From Pasteurella dagmatis (GTDB lineage Bacteria > Pseudomonadota > Gammaproteobacteria > Enterobacterales > Pasteurellaceae), in NCBI RefSeq assembly GCF_900186835.1, contig NZ_LT906448.1, positions 124,001-188,000 on the forward strand: 64,000 bases of DNA. Direction: 5' to 3'. The notes beneath the pieces are model-generated. The model searched no databases and had not been told where the DNA came from. It saw only the letters and a program-made list of their open reading frames with translations. Positions 8,565 through 16,505 of the stretch are shown in pieces. The position numbers and the translations under genes are program-made. The number at the start of each line of letters is the position of its first letter. Position 1 is the first letter of the stretch.

Positions 8565-8856
8565 TCGAATGATTAATTATCTATATCAAATCTTTAATAA
8601 GGGTTCGTTAAGAACCCTTTCATTTATATTAGCCATTTTAATTACATTGTGCTTTTTCCTGAATATCAATGACTTTTCTACTAATTTACGTAGTGCCCCT
8701 ACAAGCATTGTGTTGTTTATTATATGGGGAACAGGCGTGTTTTGGATTCATGGAATTGGTTTTGATATTCGAGCAACAATTTGGAAAGCGTTATTCTCAC
8801 CATTGCTCGGTTATATTGCCTTTGTACTTGCATTTGTTCTGGCTTGGGTAATGTAA
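8557..8856 (+). CDS. ybgE: cyd operon membrane protein YbgE
   Basis: A 99-residue hydrophobic protein with about three membrane helices, matching YbgE in position (last gene of cydABX-ybgE) and size (E. coli 97). The biochemical role of YbgE is not established. I start at ATG 8557, inside the end of cydX, which suggests coupling. An in-frame ATG at 8569 is an alternative giving MINYLYQ, and an upstream in-frame start at 8536 would overlap cydX more deeply and is unlikely. Confidence 0.8.
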   Translation: MSNRMINYLYQIFNKGSLRTLSFILAILITLCFFLNINDFSTNLRSAPTSIVLFIIWGTGVFWIHGIGFDIRATIWKALFSPLLGYIAFVLAFVLAWVM

Positions 8857-8903
8857 TTATTTTTGATAAAAGTGAAATATTTTACTATAACGTTGCTGAA
8901 AGC

Positions 8904-8932
8904 TTGCTTATCATTCATACAAGTTCTAAAAT
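8904..8932 (+). promoter_or_regulatory. candidate promoter for ybgC-tol-pal
   Basis: TTGCTT and TAAAAT are separated by 17 bases and lie 50 bases before the ybgC ATG, in the only gap between the cyd and tol clusters. Confidence 0.4.
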
Positions 8933-8982
8933 ACGCCACCTATTTAGAGTGGTCATATATTTAATAATCGGAAGGAAGAATC

Positions 8983-9393
8983 ATGTGTGAAAGTGTGTTT
9001 AATTTTCCTGTTCGAGTCTATTATGAAGACACTGATGCAGGAGGCGTTGTTTATCACGCACGTTATTTATATTTCTTTGAGCGTGCCAGAACAGAATATT
9101 TACGTAGTCTGCATTTTTCTCAACAAGCCCTGTTAAATGAACAACAGCTAGCTTTTGTTGTCAAAACAATGAATATTGATTATTGTTTCCCTGCAAAATT
9201 AGATGATTTGCTTGTAGTTGAAACAAAAATTATGTCAGTGAAAGGAGCAACTCTACTTTTTTCACAACTATTAAAGAAAGAAAATGTGATTCTATGTGAG
9301 GCTACTGTAAAGGTAGCCTGTGTTGATCTTGGAAAAATGAAACCAGTTGCCATTCCAAAAGAGATAAAAATCGCACTGGAAAGTTATCTATAA
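8983..9393 (+). CDS. ybgC: acyl-CoA thioesterase YbgC
   Basis: A 136-residue hot-dog-fold thioesterase. The 4-hydroxybenzoyl-CoA thioesterase-like motif YYEDTDAGGVVYHARYLYFF contains the catalytic Asp, followed by ERARTEYLR. YbgC hydrolyses short acyl-CoAs and associates with phospholipid enzymes at the inner membrane; its role in Tol function is unclear. It is the first gene of ybgC-tolQRAB-pal, as in E. coli and H. influenzae. AAGGAAG lies before the ATG. Confidence 0.95.
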   Translation: MCESVFNFPVRVYYEDTDAGGVVYHARYLYFFERARTEYLRSLHFSQQALLNEQQLAFVVKTMNIDYCFPAKLDDLLVVETKIMSVKGATLLFSQLLKKENVILCEATVKVACVDLGKMKPVAIPKEIKIALESYL

Positions 9394-9411
9394 ACGTTGT
9401 CGGAGTATGTA

Positions 9412-10101
9412 ATGACTGCAGATTTGAACTTTTTAGAATTATTTCTAAAAGCGAGTATTGTTGTTCAACTTGTTATTGTAATTTTGCTTATTTTCTCAAT
9501 CATGTCTTGGGCTATCATCATTCAACGTAGCCGTGTATTGACAAGAGCATTAAAAGATTCAGCGGCTTTTGAAGATCGTTTTTGGTCAGGCGAGGATCTT
9601 AATCGTTTATATGAAGGTTTAGAAAACCGTCGTGATGGATTGAGTGGTAGTGAGCAAATTTTCTATGTTGGTTTCAAAGAGTTTTCTCGTTTAAAACAAG
9701 CAAATCCAGATGCACCAGAATCAATTATTCAAGGTAGTACGCGAGCGATGAACCTTGCGATGAATCGTGAAGTGGAAGATTTGGAAACTCGTGTACCATT
9801 CTTAGCAACAGTTGCATCAATCAGTCCATATATCGGTTTATTCGGTACTGTATGGGGGATTATGCACGCATTTATGGCATTAAGTGGTGCAAAACAAGCA
9901 ACGTTACAAATGGTAGCTCCAGGTATCGCAGAAGCATTGATTGCGACAGCGATTGGTTTATTTGCGGCGATTCCAGCAGTAATGGCTTATAACCGCTTAA
10001 GCTTACGTGTCAATAAATTAGAACAGAATTACGGTAACTTTATTGACGAATTTACAACGATTCTACATCGTCAAGTGTTTGGTAGAAATAGCCATCATTA
10101 A
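9412..10101 (+). CDS. tolQ: Tol-Pal proton channel subunit TolQ
   Basis: A 229-residue MotA/ExbB-family protein with three membrane helices. With TolR it uses the proton gradient to energise TolA, which keeps the outer membrane attached during division. The family region [20 protein letters not shown] and the following helices are clear. I start at ATG 9412 ([15 protein letters not shown]), which fits H. influenzae TolQ (228 residues) and has CGGAG upstream; the TTG at 9397 is unlikely. Confidence 0.97.
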   Translation: MTADLNFLELFLKASIVVQLVIVILLIFSIMSWAIIIQRSRVLTRALKDSAAFEDRFWSGEDLNRLYEGLENRRDGLSGSEQIFYVGFKEFSRLKQANPDAPESIIQGSTRAMNLAMNREVEDLETRVPFLATVASISPYIGLFGTVWGIMHAFMALSGAKQATLQMVAPGIAEALIATAIGLFAAIPAVMAYNRLSLRVNKLEQNYGNFIDEFTTILHRQVFGRNSHH

Positions 10102-10121
10102 TCAAAAAGATGACATATTTC

Positions 10122-10147
10122 ACCGCACTTTGAAGGCGAAGTGCGGT
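10122..10147. repeat. inverted pair of uptake signal sequences between tolQ and tolR
   Basis: ACCGCACTT and AAGTGCGGT face each other with an 8-base spacer and can form a 9-bp stem. Only TTTTG follows at a distance, so termination would be weak. It lies inside an operon whose genes are normally co-transcribed. Confidence 0.8.
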
Positions 10148-10175
10148 CAATTTTGAGAAAGTTTTAGAGGTATCT

Positions 10176-10598
10176 ATGTCTTACCGTCGTAAACGCAGAG
10201 ATGTAAAATCCGAAATTAATATCGTTCCATTTTTGGACGTGTTATTAGTATTGTTGCTTATTTTTATGGCAACAGCACCGATTATTAGCCAAAGTGTACA
10301 AGTTGAACTTCCTGATGCCGTGGAAAGTCAAAGTGTATCGAATGAAGATAAAGTGCCAGTTATCTTAGAAGTGGCAGGTATTGGGCAATATAGCTTGGCG
10401 ATTGGTTCAGAACGCTTAGAAGGTTTAACTGAAGAGATGGTGACTCAGTTATCTAAACAAGAATTTGATAAAGATAACAACACTCTCTTTTTAGTTGGCG
10501 GTGCAAGAGATGTACCTTATGAAGAGGTCATTAAAGCATTGAATTTACTTCATCTTGCAGGTATTAAATCTGTTGGATTAATGACAAACCCGATTTAA
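10176..10598 (+). CDS. tolR: Tol-Pal proton channel subunit TolR
   Basis: A 140-residue ExbD-family protein with one N-terminal membrane helix and a periplasmic domain. The helix NIVPFLDVLLVLLLIFMATA carries Asp21, the conserved proton-path acidic residue (Asp23 in E. coli). It works with TolQ and TolA. AGAGG precedes the ATG. It is separated from tolQ by 74 bases containing an inverted pair of uptake signals. Confidence 0.97.
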   Translation: MSYRRKRRDVKSEINIVPFLDVLLVLLLIFMATAPIISQSVQVELPDAVESQSVSNEDKVPVILEVAGIGQYSLAIGSERLEGLTEEMVTQLSKQEFDKDNNTLFLVGGARDVPYEEVIKALNLLHLAGIKSVGLMTNPI

Positions 10599-10614
10599 TA
10601 AGATAGGTAATATT

Positions 10615-11688
10615 GTGCAAAGTAAACAACAAAATAAAGATATAAGTGCGGTCATTATTTCGATCGTTTTGCACGTTATCTTGTTTGGTTTGTTGATCTT
10701 AGGTTCTTTATATCATCGCGTTGAAATTATGGGTGGTGGAGAAGGCGAAGGTGATGTAATGGGCGCAGTAATGGTCGATACCGGTGCTGCTGCTCAAGAA
10801 TGGGGCCGACTCCAGCAACAGAAAAAAGGTCAAACAGATAAACCTAAAAAGCCTGAACCTGTTGTTGAAGAGAAACCAGACCAACAAGAAATTCTGCGTC
10901 AGCAGGAAATTGAGAAACAAAAAGCGCTAGAAAAACAGAAAGATCTAGAACGACAAAAAGAAGCAGAACGTCAAAAACAACTTCTAGAGCAGAAAAAGCA
11001 AGAAGAGAAAGCACGTTTAGAGGCACTAGAAAAGCAAAAACAAGCTGAAGAAGCAAAAGCGAAGCAGGCAGCTGAAGCGGCTAGATTAAAAGCAGAGGCA
11101 GAGGCAAAACGTTTAGCAGCATTAGCAAAACAAGCAGAGGAAGAAGCAAAAGCAAAAGCCGCGGAGGCAAAGGCTAAAGCAGAGAAAGCAAAAGCGGATG
11201 CTGAAGCGAAAGCTAAAGCAGAAAAAGCGAAAGCTGATGCCAAAGCTAAGGCAGATAAAGCCAAAGCAGAAGCAGCTCAACGTAAAGCTGAACAAGCTGC
11301 ATTAGATGATTTTATGAATGGCGGAGATGTTGGCGGCGGTTCTGCAAGTAAAGGATCGAATGCTAATCGTCAAGGTAGCCAAGGTAGTGGTGCCGCATTA
11401 GGTGCAGGTGATGGCGGTAAAACGGGCGATCAATACGCAGGAGTGATCAAACGAGAAATCCAACGTCGTTTCTTAAAAGAACCGAGCTTTGCAAATAAAG
11501 TGTGTATCGTAGAGGTCGAGTTCTTAAGAGATGGTACAATTGCAAGCTATCAACGTGTTTCTGGTGATGATGATATTTGTAATGCAGCAATCAGTGCGGT
11601 AGCAAGGACGAAGAAAGTACCGGCAGCACCAAGCGATGAGATCTATCAAAAATATAAAAAATCTCCAATTGAATTTAAATTAAGATAA
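10615..11688 (+). CDS. tolA: Tol-Pal envelope protein TolA
   Basis: A 357-residue protein linking inner and outer membranes. Domain I is the N-terminal membrane helix (about residues 11-33). Domain II is a long Lys/Ala/Glu/Gln-rich helix (about residues 65-230) with KAKAEKAKADA-type repeats. The C-terminal globular domain (about 265-357) binds Pal and TolB and includes two Cys (KVCIVEV and DDICNAA) that probably pair. It uses a GTG start; the N-terminus MQSKQQNKDISAVIISIVLH fits the family. An uptake signal lies at 10644-10652. Helix length varies among strains because the repeats expand and contract. Confidence 0.95.
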   Translation: MQSKQQNKDISAVIISIVLHVILFGLLILGSLYHRVEIMGGGEGEGDVMGAVMVDTGAAAQEWGRLQQQKKGQTDKPKKPEPVVEEKPDQQEILRQQEIEKQKALEKQKDLERQKEAERQKQLLEQKKQEEKARLEALEKQKQAEEAKAKQAAEAARLKAEAEAKRLAALAKQAEEEAKAKAAEAKAKAEKAKADAEAKAKAEKAKADAKAKADKAKAEAAQRKAEQAALDDFMNGGDVGGGSASKGSNANRQGSQGSGAALGAGDGGKTGDQYAGVIKREIQRRFLKEPSFANKVCIVEVEFLRDGTIASYQRVSGDDDICNAAISAVARTKKVPAAPSDEIYQKYKKSPIEFKLR

Positions 11689-11763
11689 GGCTAGTATTGC
11701 ATCTTATTATTGTAATAAAACAGTAATAGAAAGTAATTCAAGGAAAACAATAGGGTGGTTCCA

Positions 11764-13062
11764 ATGAAATTAGTAGCTCGAGTATGGAGTTTATTAATCC
11801 TTTTATGTTTCTCAGTGCTACAAACAGCACAAGCAGAAGTACGAATTGTTATTGATGAAGGTGTTGATAGCGCTCGTCCAATTGCCGTTGTGCCATTCAA
11901 GTGGAATGGTCCAGGCTCTGCTCCAGCAGATATTGCGGATATTATCGCTTCTGATTTACGTAACAGTGGTAAATTTAATCCAATCCCCGTCAATCGTATG
12001 CCACAACAACCAACATCTGTGGCTGAAGTGAATCCAGAGGCTTGGGCTTCTTTGGGGATTGATGCTGTTGTTGTTGGTCAAGTGACCCCTGCAAATGGCG
12101 GTTTTAATATCGCATATCAATTAGTTGATACTATTGGCGCGACAGGCTCAGCAGGTGCAGTATTAGCACAAAACCAATATACAGTGACCAACAAATGGTT
12201 ACGTTATGGCGCACATACTGTAAGTGATGAAACGTTTGAAAAATTAACTGGCATCAAAGGTGCTTTCAGAACACGTATTGCATATATCGTGCAAAAAAAT
12301 GGTGGCTCGCAACCTTATGAAGTGCGAGTATCTGACTATGACGGTTTTAATCAATTTATTGTGAATCGTAGCTCGCAGCCATTAATGTCACCAGCTTGGT
12401 CTGCCGATGGTAAAAAATTAGCTTACGTTTCTTTTGAAAATAGAAAATCTCAATTAGTTGTTCAAGATCTTGGTTCTGGTGCACGTAAAGTTGTTGCATC
12501 ATTTAAAGGACATAATGGTGCACCTGCATTCTCACCAGATGGTTCGAGATTAGCATTTGCATCATCACAAGATGGTGTATTGAACATCTATGTTATGAAT
12601 TTAGGTAGTGGACAAATTGCACAGTTGACTCGTGGTGCAGGCAATAATACTGAACCGTCTTGGTCTCCTGATGGACAAACAATTGTGTTCACATCTGATA
12701 GAAGCGGCTCTCCGCAAGTTTATCAAATGAGTGCTACTGGTGGTGGCGCATCATTGGTAAGTGCAGGTGGTCGCAGTTATAGTGGCCAAATTACTGCCGA
12801 TGGTAGCACTTTAATTATGATCAGTGGTGATAATATTATTAAAAAAGACTTAGTTTCAGGTAGTACTGAAGTATTGAGTTCAACTTTCTTAGATGAAAGC
12901 CCAAGTATTTCACCAAATGGGATTATGATTATTTACAGCTCTACCCAAGGATTAGGAAAAGTGCTACAATTGGTATCCGCTGATGGGCGTTTTAAAGCAC
13001 GGTTACCAGGAAATGATGGACAAGTTAAATTCCCAGCTTGGTCACCATATTTAACTAAATAA
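11764..13062 (+). CDS. tolB: Tol-Pal periplasmic beta-propeller TolB
   Basis: A 432-residue periplasmic protein. A Sec signal peptide ends around [10 protein letters not shown]. An N-terminal alpha/beta domain is followed by a six-bladed propeller of WD40-like PD40 repeats ([46 protein letters not shown]). TolB binds Pal and TolA. I use ATG 11764, with TAGGG 8 bases upstream, rather than GTG 11755, because the signal peptide starts at MKLVARVWS. It is 18 bases upstream of pal. Confidence 0.96.
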   Translation: MKLVARVWSLLILLCFSVLQTAQAEVRIVIDEGVDSARPIAVVPFKWNGPGSAPADIADIIASDLRNSGKFNPIPVNRMPQQPTSVAEVNPEAWASLGIDAVVVGQVTPANGGFNIAYQLVDTIGATGSAGAVLAQNQYTVTNKWLRYGAHTVSDETFEKLTGIKGAFRTRIAYIVQKNGGSQPYEVRVSDYDGFNQFIVNRSSQPLMSPAWSADGKKLAYVSFENRKSQLVVQDLGSGARKVVASFKGHNGAPAFSPDGSRLAFASSQDGVLNIYVMNLGSGQIAQLTRGAGNNTEPSWSPDGQTIVFTSDRSGSPQVYQMSATGGGASLVSAGGRSYSGQITADGSTLIMISGDNIIKKDLVSGSTEVLSSTFLDESPSISPNGIMIIYSSTQGLGKVLQLVSADGRFKARLPGNDGQVKFPAWSPYLTK

Positions 13063-13080
13063 AAACTCTAAGGAGAATAC

Positions 13081-13536
13081 ATGAAAAAATTAACTAAAGT
13101 ATTGCTAGTTGCTGGTTCTGTTGCTGTATTAGCTGCTTGTGGCTCTTCTAAAAAAGAAGAATCTGCAGCTGGTCAAACTTTCGGTGGCTACTCTGTTCAA
13201 GATTTACAACAACGTTACAACACTGTTTATTTCGGTTTTGATAAATACAACATCGAAGGTGAATATGTTCAAATCTTAGATGCTCACGCTGCATACTTAA
13301 GTGCAACTCCAGCAACTAAAGTCGTTGTTGAAGGTAACACTGATGAGCGCGGTACTCCAGAATACAACATCGCTTTAGGTCAACGTCGTGCAGATGCAGT
13401 ACAAAACTACTTATCTGCCAAAGGTGTTCAAGCAGGTCAAGTATCAACAGTTTCTTACGGTGAAGAGAAACCAGCTGTGTTAGGTCACGATGAAGCTGCA
13501 TACTCTAAAAACCGTCGTGCTGTGTTAGCATACTAA
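13081..13536 (+). CDS. pal: peptidoglycan-associated lipoprotein Pal (P6)
   Basis: A 151-residue outer-membrane lipoprotein. The lipobox VLAAC puts the lipidated cysteine at residue 20. The C-terminal OmpA-like domain ([40 protein letters not shown]) binds peptidoglycan. In Haemophilus this protein is antigen P6 and is highly conserved; the match is strong over the whole mature chain. AAGGAG lies before the ATG. It is the last gene of the tol-pal cluster and is followed by a strong terminator. Confidence 0.98.
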   Translation: MKKLTKVLLVAGSVAVLAACGSSKKEESAAGQTFGGYSVQDLQQRYNTVYFGFDKYNIEGEYVQILDAHAAYLSATPATKVVVEGNTDERGTPEYNIALGQRRADAVQNYLSAKGVQAGQVSTVSYGEEKPAVLGHDEAAYSKNRRAVLAY

Positions 13537-13546
13537 TTTGGATTTC

Positions 13547-13577
13547 AAAAAACTGGGTTTTCGAACCCAGTTTTTTT
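13547..13577 (+). terminator. intrinsic terminator after pal
   Basis: A stem CTGGGTT / AACCCAG with the stable TTCG tetraloop is followed by seven T and preceded by six A. It is a strong rho-independent terminator. Confidence 0.93.
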
Positions 13578-13684
13578 ATGTCTAAAATTTATCCCTACTC
13601 TATTTAAGAAATGTGGTATATAGGGTAGAATAAACTTCTTTTGGTGGCTATTTATTCAAATAAACAAAAAAATAAAAATTTTTA

Positions 13685-13712
13685 TTGATTATTGAGATAA
13701 AATCAGTATTAT
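13685..13712 (+). promoter_or_regulatory. promoter of the tRNA-Lys cluster
   Basis: TTGATT and TATTAT are separated by 16 bases. They are followed by a GC-rich stretch (GCCTCCG) like the discriminator of stringently controlled stable-RNA promoters, and lie 30 bases before the first tRNA. Confidence 0.6.
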
Positions 13713-13741
13713 AAGCCTCCGTTACGCAATGATATGTAAAT

Positions 13742-13817
13742 GGGTCGTTAGCTCAGTCGGTAGAGCAGCGGACTTTTAATCCGTTGGTCGAAGGTTCGAA
13801 TCCTTCACGACCCACCA
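13742..13817 (+). tRNA. tRNA-Lys (anticodon UUU), copy 1
   Basis: A 76-base cloverleaf with encoded CCA. The acceptor stem is GGGTCGT / ACGACCC, the anticodon loop CTTTTAA gives anticodon UUU, and GGTTCGAATCC forms the T arm. It is identical in sequence to the two following copies. Confidence 0.97.
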
Positions 13818-13857
13818 CTTACAAATTAGTAACATAGCCAATGCAATAAAATGCAAC

Positions 13858-13933
13858 GGGTCGTTAGCTCAGTCGGTAGAGCAGCGGACTTTTAATCCGT
13901 TGGTCGAAGGTTCGAATCCTTCACGACCCACCA
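13858..13933 (+). tRNA. tRNA-Lys (anticodon UUU), copy 2
   Basis: The same 76-base sequence as copy 1, with CCA encoded, 40 bases after it. The spacer differs from the next one, so only the tRNA itself is duplicated. Confidence 0.97.
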
Positions 13934-13963
13934 CTTTTAAACACCTCGTAATGAAATACCTAC

Positions 13964-14039
13964 GGGTCGTTAGCTCAGTCGGTAGAGCAGCGGACTTTTA
14001 ATCCGTTGGTCGAAGGTTCGAATCCTTCACGACCCACCA
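13964..14039 (+). tRNA. tRNA-Lys (anticodon UUU), copy 3
   Basis: The third identical copy, 30 bases after copy 2. The three are probably one transcript processed by RNase P and RNase E. Confidence 0.97.
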
Positions 14040-14142
14040 CTACTTACCAATTTATTGAAAATTATAAAATTAAATTACATCACTGTATTAGTCTCTTTAT
14101 TATTTAAAGAATTTCCATACATTTTACGTTTGTAAAAAGTAA

Positions 14143-14163
14143 TTTTTGCGATCTACATTCCAA
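14143..14163 (+). promoter_or_regulatory. candidate CRP-S (competence) site upstream of comN
   Basis: TTTTTGCGATCTACATTCC has a perfect left half TGCGA, then N6, then TTCCA. The competence element in H. influenzae has TGCGA-N6-TCGCA, which needs CRP plus Sxy. The possible -10 TATCTT at 14180-14185 puts the site centre near -41, the expected class II position. The comN operon belongs to the known H. influenzae competence regulon. Confidence 0.65.
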
Positions 14164-14229
14164 CCTTTCCTCTGTTGTCTATCTTTCTCTTTTTTGATTC
14201 AGTAAAGTGCGATTCAAAAAGGAAAAATT

Positions 14230-14757
14230 GTGAAAAAAGGATTTACCTTATTGGAATTAATGATTGCGCTTATGTTGATTTCTGCTCTGTTACTTTCTAT
14301 TTATCCCACTTGGTCAAAGTTGGGACATCAGCGTATATTAGAAAAAGAACAAGAAAAACTTGCTTTGTTTTTACGGCAATTGCAATCAAGGGTGTCTAAT
14401 TCTCAACAAGTGTGGTTTTTGATTGCAAGCCGCGATTTTTTGCATAAACGCTGGTGTTTAACCGCTCAAATGAAAAGTGAACAGCTTTGTGATTGTTTAT
14501 CGCCACAACATTGCTCATCGGATCTTTCGGCACAGTTTTATTATCCACATTTCCCTCATAAGACAATGATCAATACAAAGAATTATTTCCCTTTTGAAAT
14601 AACTCGGCTAAGTGGTATTCGGGATACGCTTTCTACTGCGTGTTTTACTCTGTCATCTAATAAGGAAAAAGTTGTATTTTCTTTGTTTAATGTGGGTAGT
14701 ATCAAATTGAAGAAGGCACAAGAAAGCGGTGCTTGTGAAAATGATGGGGAGGATTGA
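14230..14757 (+). CDS. comN: competence type IV pilin-like protein ComN
   Basis: A 175-residue prepilin-like protein. The start MKKGFTLLELMIALMLI contains a classic prepilin peptidase site (cut after Gly4, Glu at +5) and a hydrophobic helix. Three cysteines cluster in LCDCLSPQHC, which is unusual for a minor pilin and could be disulfide-bonded. It corresponds to the first gene of the H. influenzae HI0938-HI0941 set, minor pilins needed for DNA uptake. It uses a GTG start with a weak ribosome binding site (GGAAAAA). It overlaps comO by one base (TGATG). Confidence 0.88.
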   Translation: MKKGFTLLELMIALMLISALLLSIYPTWSKLGHQRILEKEQEKLALFLRQLQSRVSNSQQVWFLIASRDFLHKRWCLTAQMKSEQLCDCLSPQHCSSDLSAQFYYPHFPHKTMINTKNYFPFEITRLSGIRDTLSTACFTLSSNKEKVVFSLFNVGSIKLKKAQESGACENDGED

Positions 14758-15461
14758 TGTTATATCGAGGGCAAATCTTATTTAATTTACTTTTTTCCCT
14801 TTTTCTTTCGAGCTTGTTAATTTTAGTAATAGTTTCCTTCTATGTACAAAGCCAGCAACAAAATAAAAAGATATTGGATACTTTGACATTACAATCGGAA
14901 TTGCACTCTATCCTTCAGCTAATTGCAAAAGATGTCAGACGAGCAGGATTTCGGGCAGTATCCGATAAAGTGATACACAATAATTTCTCTTTGTTTGAGC
15001 AAGGAAATGGACAAAGTGTGGTGATGTTCTCAATGCAAGACAATCAAAAAGACGATTGTTTGCTCTTTTTCTATGATCTGGATAGAAATGGTTGTTTAGG
15101 TGGTGCCTTTAAAGGTAAGCAATGTGTCCAAAATGACCATAATCAAACACAACATATTGAGCGTGAGTTATTTGGTTATCGGCTAAATCAAAATATGATT
15201 GAAACCCGTTTAATGTATAAAAGTGCAGTTAATTCTCGCTGTGTTTTTACAGAATGTCAGAAATATTTGCAGAAAGAGGCTTGTCATTATGGGGGATGGG
15301 TAGATTTATTAGATGCGCAAAAATATCGTATTATCCACTTGGCTTTTCAATGGATCGCTGAACAAAAAGGTGTATTAGTAACTTTGAGAGGTGGATTAAG
15401 ACAACAGCCTGAGATTGTTTATGGAACTAGTGCTGTTATTCCATTACTTAATCAAGAATAG
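14757..15461 (+). CDS. comO: competence pilin-like protein ComO
   Basis: A 234-residue protein with an N-terminal hydrophobic helix (MLYRGQILFNLLFSLFLSSL) and a PilW-like body (LIAKDVRRAGFRA). The Gly before the hydrophobic stretch could be a prepilin peptidase site, but the usual Glu at +5 is missing. It is the second gene of comNOPQ, coupled to comN by the TGATG overlap with GGGGAGG just upstream. It probably forms part of the pseudopilus priming complex for DNA uptake; this is inferred from the locus. Confidence 0.85.
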   Translation: MLYRGQILFNLLFSLFLSSLLILVIVSFYVQSQQQNKKILDTLTLQSELHSILQLIAKDVRRAGFRAVSDKVIHNNFSLFEQGNGQSVVMFSMQDNQKDDCLLFFYDLDRNGCLGGAFKGKQCVQNDHNQTQHIERELFGYRLNQNMIETRLMYKSAVNSRCVFTECQKYLQKEACHYGGWVDLLDAQKYRIIHLAFQWIAEQKGVLVTLRGGLRQQPEIVYGTSAVIPLLNQE

Positions 15462-15465
15462 AAAA

Positions 15466-16161
15466 ATGATTAAATATCCATTTTCATTGATACAAAGAGG
15501 CATTGCAACCTTAGCTATTTTAGTCATTTTATCTAGTGTATTGTTTGCTTTAATGCTATTTGAAGATGATTTATTAAGGTTATATTCCAACAAGGCAGGG
15601 CAACGTTTACATTATATTAAACAGCACTTGCAGTTGCAGCAGTTATCAAAAGAGAAAGCAAAAGCTTTTTGTGAAAACTTACCTTTAGACCAAGAGGGTA
15701 ATATCTATCGTTTGAGTTTTCGAACAGAAGAAAAGGAAAACGCCATTACACATTATACTTTGTGTCATCGATTAGCATTATTTCATACTTTGCCTAAACG
15801 TGGTATTAATCAAGGGGATTTAAGAAAATTTATTCATACAAATTATATTGCTGAGTTTTCTGCTTTATTTTCAAAAAAGCAGGTAGAAATTCTTACTGAA
15901 AAATCACCACACTTTTATTGGTTTTCAAAACAACAAACAGAGTGCTATTTAACAAGCAATTTCAATGGTGTTATTGTAGCAGAAGGGGATTTGTATTTAA
16001 GGGGAAAAGGAAAAGTGACAGGAGCGATTATTACGGCAGGTAAATTAACCTTAGATGATACAATTAACGTCAGTTATCGAAAAGCGAGCGTAGCCTATTG
16101 GGGGCAGAAGTTAAGTCGTTGGAAATTGGCGGAGAAAAGTTGGAATGATTTTGACTTTTAA
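15466..16161 (+). CDS. comP: competence locus protein ComP
   Basis: A 231-residue protein with one N-terminal hydrophobic helix (RGIATLAILVILSSVLFALM) after a Gly. The C-terminal segment GVIVAEGDLYLRGKGKVTG, then AIITAGKLTLDD, looks like a short beta-helix turn seen in PilX-like and polymer-forming proteins. It is the third gene of comNOPQ. I use ATG 15466, just after the comO stop; a longer in-frame form from 15415 would lie inside comO. It overlaps comQ by 17 bases. A DNA uptake role is assigned by locus. Confidence 0.85.
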   Translation: MIKYPFSLIQRGIATLAILVILSSVLFALMLFEDDLLRLYSNKAGQRLHYIKQHLQLQQLSKEKAKAFCENLPLDQEGNIYRLSFRTEEKENAITHYTLCHRLALFHTLPKRGINQGDLRKFIHTNYIAEFSALFSKKQVEILTEKSPHFYWFSKQQTECYLTSNFNGVIVAEGDLYLRGKGKVTGAIITAGKLTLDDTINVSYRKASVAYWGQKLSRWKLAEKSWNDFDF

Positions 16162-16447
16162 GATTTACCAATACAAAGGTATTGGAGTAGTTTCGTTTTT
16201 AGTAGCGTTGGCTTTATTTAGTAGTATTGCTTTGAGTGTTATACATTGGTCCGCACATCATCGGCAAAGTATGATGCAAATGTATCAATATTTGCAGGCA
16301 ATTCAGATTGCTGAAAATCAAAAACAACGTCAATTTTTGGGACTAGATTGTGAACAACAAGTGCATCAGAACAATTTAATATTTTTGATTGAATGCAGAG
16401 AAACGCACATTTCTATTCGTTATCAATTGGGGGAAATTACTCTGTAA
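16145..16447 (+). CDS. comQ: competence pilin-like protein ComQ
   Basis: A 100-residue minor pilin-like protein: a short positively charged leader, a Gly, then the hydrophobic helix VVSFLVALALFSSIALSVIH. Two cysteines (LDCEQQ and IECRET) may pair. It is the last gene of comNOPQ; the start lies inside the end of comP. recC follows after 58 bases in the same orientation, as in H. influenzae. Confidence 0.85.
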   Translation: MILTFKIYQYKGIGVVSFLVALALFSSIALSVIHWSAHHRQSMMQMYQYLQAIQIAENQKQRQFLGLDCEQQVHQNNLIFLIECRETHISIRYQLGEITL

Positions 16448-16505
16448 AATACTTGCGATAGATGAAAATCTGCGAAACAATACCTGTCATAAATAATGGG
16501 AATGG

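Noticed and set aside
8669-8990. Two short plus-strand frames overlapping ybgE and the gap after it
   Set aside because: They have no family features and overlap a recognised gene in another frame, without ribosome binding sites.
10708-11264. Minus-strand open frames (70-97 residues) opposite tolA, rich in Ala, Ser, Phe and Leu
   Set aside because: They are mirror images of the Lys/Ala/Glu repeat codons of tolA. They have no ribosome binding site and low-complexity content.
13742-14039. Integrated mobile element at the tRNA-Lys cluster
   Set aside because: There is no integrase, no att-like repeat beyond the tRNA genes themselves, and the flanks are conserved genes.
14175-14399. A plus-strand 74-residue frame overlapping the start of comN
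   Set aside because: It lies across the comN control region and start in another frame. The prepilin motif in the comN frame is decisive.
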